Source of the DNA: Nocardioides sp. Root682
Lineage (GTDB): Bacteria > Actinomycetota > Actinomycetes > Propionibacteriales > Nocardioidaceae
Direction: 5' to 3'
Length of the DNA: 64,000 bases
Assembly: GCF_001427795.1 (NCBI RefSeq)
Contig: NZ_LMHJ01000001.1
Span: 1,449,663 to 1,513,662, forward strand
The position numbers were made by a program, and so were the translations under genes. The notes beneath the pieces are model-generated. The model made no database searches. It was not told the DNA's origin and worked only from the letters and a program-made list of their open reading frames with translations. Positions 62,175-64,000 of this stretch are shown one piece after another; the first letter of the stretch is position 1; each line of letters begins with the position of its first letter.

Positions 62175-62553
62175 CCGCGGCCTCCATCTCGGCCAGCAGC
62201 GAGGCGGGCCAGCGGCCGCCGCAGAGCACCACGTCGGCGACGATCCGGTCGTCGACGACATCGAGCAGGTGCGCGTGGTGGGCGGCGTGCGGGATCCCGC
62301 CCTCGGTCCACGACAACGTGTAGTCGACGACCTCGCCACGCGCCGTCGGCTCGCGGCGCAGCTGCTCGAAGGTGCCCGGGTCGGCGAACCAGCCCCGGTA
62401 GGTGTCCTTGATCTGGTCCGCGCCGACCCGGTGGAAGCGCCAGTTCGGGACGGTGGCGTCCAAGGTGGCGTCCGGCGACCAGGCGTCACACTCGTCGATC
62501 CGGCCGGAGCGAACGGCTTCCAGGAAGCGGTCGACCGCTGATGGCTGGGACAT
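62167..62553 (-). CDS. SnoaL/NTF2-like protein
   Basis: A 128-residue NTF2-fold protein. It has the SnoaL-like pattern AVDRFLEAVRSGRIDECDAW, then DATLDATVPNWRFHRVGADQ and HAAHHAHLLDVVDDRIVADV. Such folds are isomerases or ligand-binding proteins. The start is set to ATG 62553 because GAGGAG lies six bases upstream; an ATG eight codons earlier lacks such a site. It is the first gene of the operon that continues with the phosphotransferase and methyltransferase. Confidence 0.83.
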   Translation of the reverse strand: MSQPSAVDRFLEAVRSGRIDECDAWSPDATLDATVPNWRFHRVGADQIKDTYRGWFADPGTFEQLRREPTARGEVVDYTLSWTEGGIPHAAHHAHLLDVVDDRIVADVVLCGGRWPASLLAEMEAADA

Positions 62554-62627
62554 GTTCGGCTCCTCGGCTCGGCTCATTCTGACACCACCGAGCGTGCCGC
62601 GACAGCCTTGCAGTGGGCTTGCAGCCC

Positions 62628-62668
62628 GCTGGTTGAGGTGCGAGGGCGGCGAGCGTCGAACCCTCGGG
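62628..62668. repeat. Short palindromic GC-rich repeat-like element
   Basis: A stretch with a GGTTGAGGTGCGAG start and a CGAGCGTCGAACC end, inside the gap between the SnoaL and DUF2834 genes. From memory, similar GGTTGAGG...TCGAAACC words are dispersed in Nocardioides genomes. No second copy was seen in this window, so the call rests on recall. Confidence 0.3.
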
Positions 62669-62782
62669 CGTGCCACGGCTGCCTTCTTGCGTAGCGACCG
62701 AGATAGTAGGAGCGGTCCTGCCCGTCTGTGTCGCATGATGTGGCGCAGATGCACCAACTCGACCTTCACGAAGGGCTCAACC

Positions 62783-63142
62783 ATGAAGCTCTGGCACGTC
62801 TACGTCCTCATCGGAATTGCCGGATTCTTCGCAACCGGATCTCAAGCACTCGAATATTTCACTTCCGGTGACGGGCCGATCGATGGGACCGAACAGTTCT
62901 GGCGGGACGCCATCACCGCGAACAACGCATCGCTGTTCCTGGTCTTTGACGTCGTCATTCTCGGGTTGGCGCTGTTCGTCTGGATGTCGGTCGAGTCCCG
63001 GAAGGTGGACATCGGCGCCGGCTTCTTCGTGGGCTACGTCCCGCTTTCGATCCTGGTCGGCATCAGCACGTTCGTGCCGTTCTTCCTGGCGCACCGGCAA
63101 CGGCTGCTCGACGCCCAGAAGGCGGTAACCGCGTCTCAGTAG
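62783..63142 (+). CDS. DUF2834-type small membrane protein
   Basis: A 119-residue membrane protein with three helices: KLWHVYVLIGIAGFFATGSQ, NASLFLVFDVVILGLALFVW, and FFVGYVPLSILVGISTFVPF. It is typical of the DUF2834 family in order and length; function is unknown. The ATG at 62783 follows AAGGG at seven bases and is favoured because the helix follows directly. The codon usage is less GC-biased than its neighbours (aattgc, cattctc), which could mark an acquired gene. It is monocistronic as far as seen. Confidence 0.75.
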   Translation: MKLWHVYVLIGIAGFFATGSQALEYFTSGDGPIDGTEQFWRDAITANNASLFLVFDVVILGLALFVWMSVESRKVDIGAGFFVGYVPLSILVGISTFVPFFLAHRQRLLDAQKAVTASQ

Positions 63143-63366
63143 GCAAGTCAATACGCCCACAGATAGCCGGGTTCGAGCCCGCGCCGCGGCACATCGGGGC
63201 GCTAGCCGGAGGATTCCCGGCGTGTGACGCCGGGGAAACTCCGGTTAGACCGGCGGCCTGGCTGGACGCGCACTCGTCGGCATGTGCGCGCGTCATGTGT
63301 GGGCCCACTGACTTGCCCCGGACATGCCGCAGGCCCCGCCGGAAGGCGGGGTGCTGGGCGCTGCAG
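63143..63366. other. 224-bp gap with hairpins
   Basis: No gene is supported. The gap has a strong imperfect hairpin (63206-63245, CCGGAG...CTCCGG with GGCGT/ACGCC) and a GCGCAC/GTGCGC pair near 63268-63290. The segment 63166-63182 looks like the end of a tRNA but does not fold as one. Confidence 0.5.
63334..63351 (-). terminator. Terminator of the HNH gene
   Basis: CCCCGCC (63334-63340) and GGCGGGG (63345-63351) form a 7-bp stem with a GGAA tetraloop, 16 bp after the HNH gene stop on the minus strand. Confidence 0.75.
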
Positions 63367-64000
63367 CTATGCCTCGGGGTCGACGGTGCGGGGTGGGTCG
63401 AGGGCGCGGGTGCCGTTGGGTCCGACGAGGAAGTGTCGGCTGTTCGGGCTGGTCCAGAGGTAGTGGCTGGGCAGGACGATGACGTAGCGCCATCTGCTGT
63501 GGGTCTTGGCGCGGTGATGTCGCCGACAGAGCGGGACCAGGTTGCAGGGACAGGTCACGCCACCCTGCCCGTGGGGTGTCGCGTGGTCGAGGTCGCAGCG
63601 CGTGGCTTGTTTCGGGCAGCCGGGGAACCGGCACTGGTGGTCGCGGAGCTGGACCCGTTGGCGGATGCGGTCGGGGATCTCGTAGGAGTCGACCGGGACG
63701 CAGTCCTTGAGGTCGACCACGGGGCGCACGATGACGGTGGTGTCTCGTGCGCGGAGCCATTCCTTGATCTGCGCTGTGCTGATCGGGACCTGCTTGTCTT
63801 CCCACCGCCCGACCGGGTTCACGTCGGGCTTCGCGAACGGGTTCTCGTCGTTGGTCGAGGAGGTCGCGCTGCGACCGTCTCGAGACCCGGTGAGGGTGGT
63901 GTCGGTGATGTGGACGTTGAGGACGACCTTGCGACCCGGGGACTGGACGGTGACTTCGCCGGTTTCCTCGTCGGCGAACAGCAGGTCCAGGGACAGGTCT
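63367..64000 (-). CDS. DUF222/HNH endonuclease-domain protein (partial)
   Basis: The C-terminal 211 residues of a protein continuing beyond the window. The first visible part belongs to the DUF222 region (DLSLDLLFADEETGEVTVQ). The HNH domain follows: CRFPGCPKQATRCDLDH, then HGQGGVTCPCNLVPLCRRHH, holding the H, N and H residues and the four zinc Cys. The family is abundant in Nocardioides and other actinobacteria, often in many copies, and may be a mobile endonuclease. The actual activity is unproven. Confidence 0.9.
   Translation of the reverse strand, partial: DLSLDLLFADEETGEVTVQSPGRKVVLNVHITDTTLTGSRDGRSATSSTNDENPFAKPDVNPVGRWEDKQVPISTAQIKEWLRARDTTVIVRPVVDLKDCVPVDSYEIPDRIRQRVQLRDHQCRFPGCPKQATRCDLDHATPHGQGGVTCPCNLVPLCRRHHRAKTHSRWRYVIVLPSHYLWTSPNSRHFLVGPNGTRALDPPRTVDPEA

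Noticed and set aside
63166..63190. tRNA 3' end or tRNA fragment
   Set aside because: GGGTTCGAGCCC looks like a T-arm, but the five-base stem does not pair properly and no acceptor or anticodon part precedes it.

Overview
The window is high-GC DNA, by eye about 70% G+C, with frequent GTG starts and many start/stop overlaps. It carries F420 genes (fbiC, npdG, an F420-type luciferase-like oxidoreductase), SigE-family sigma factors, SARP and ROK regulators, a PspC/LiaF-type module and a DUF222-HNH gene. This fits a free-living actinobacterium of the Nocardioides type (Propionibacteriales). The genus is an inference from gene content and style. No rRNA, tRNA, CRISPR array, prophage or insertion sequence was found. 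Most of the window looks like stable chromosome.

Region 1 (1-16.4 kb) is a housekeeping core: the 3' end of mdh, then DUF3017-folD-purH-purN-perM, sucD-sucC, an M23 peptidase and pcrA/uvrD1. From memory, purH-purN-perM, sucCD, the M23 gene and uvrD1 follow the order of Mycobacterium tuberculosis Rv0949-Rv0957. Inserted between perM and sucD is a sigma-factor island (5.3-10.2 kb). It holds a sigma factor fused to a membrane segment and extracellular domains, then the same modules as two separate genes, then a lipoprotein copy of one extracellular domain. Region 2 (16.4-23.1 kb) has an M15 peptidase, a NarL/LiaRS-type two-component system, a divergent PspC/LiaF-like membrane protein and a third sigma plus membrane-protein pair.

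Region 3 (23.1-31.5 kb) is linked to F420: npdG, an F420-type oxidoreductase behind a perfect 25-bp palindrome, an MMPL transporter, an unknown membrane protein and fbiC. A KstR-like box lies before fbiC and a weaker one before the DUF1295 gene near 46.1 kb. Region 4 (32.4-40.8 kb) is a xylose regulon: xylF-xylG-xylH-ROK converging on ROK-xylA-xylB, with a strong operator-like palindrome before xylF and a different one before xylB.

Region 5 (40.8-53 kb) has DUF4126, a PASTA lipoprotein with a PD40 beta-propeller neighbour, an NDH-2-like flavoprotein with DUF1295, an M14 carboxypeptidase, guaA, and an operon of a small secreted Tyr-rich protein, an ABC ATPase and two membrane proteins that runs into guaA. 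Region 6 (53-64 kb) has a ChoD-like GMC oxidoreductase with gabD2, a cupin, a large SARP/ATPase regulator, a methyltransferase-phosphotransferase-SnoaL operon, a DUF2834 protein and the end of a DUF222-HNH gene.

The strongest leads are the fused versus split sigma/exodomain modules, very long perfect inverted repeats at convergent gene ends, the KstR-like boxes, the two-ROK xylose regulon, and the secreted-peptide/ABC operon.
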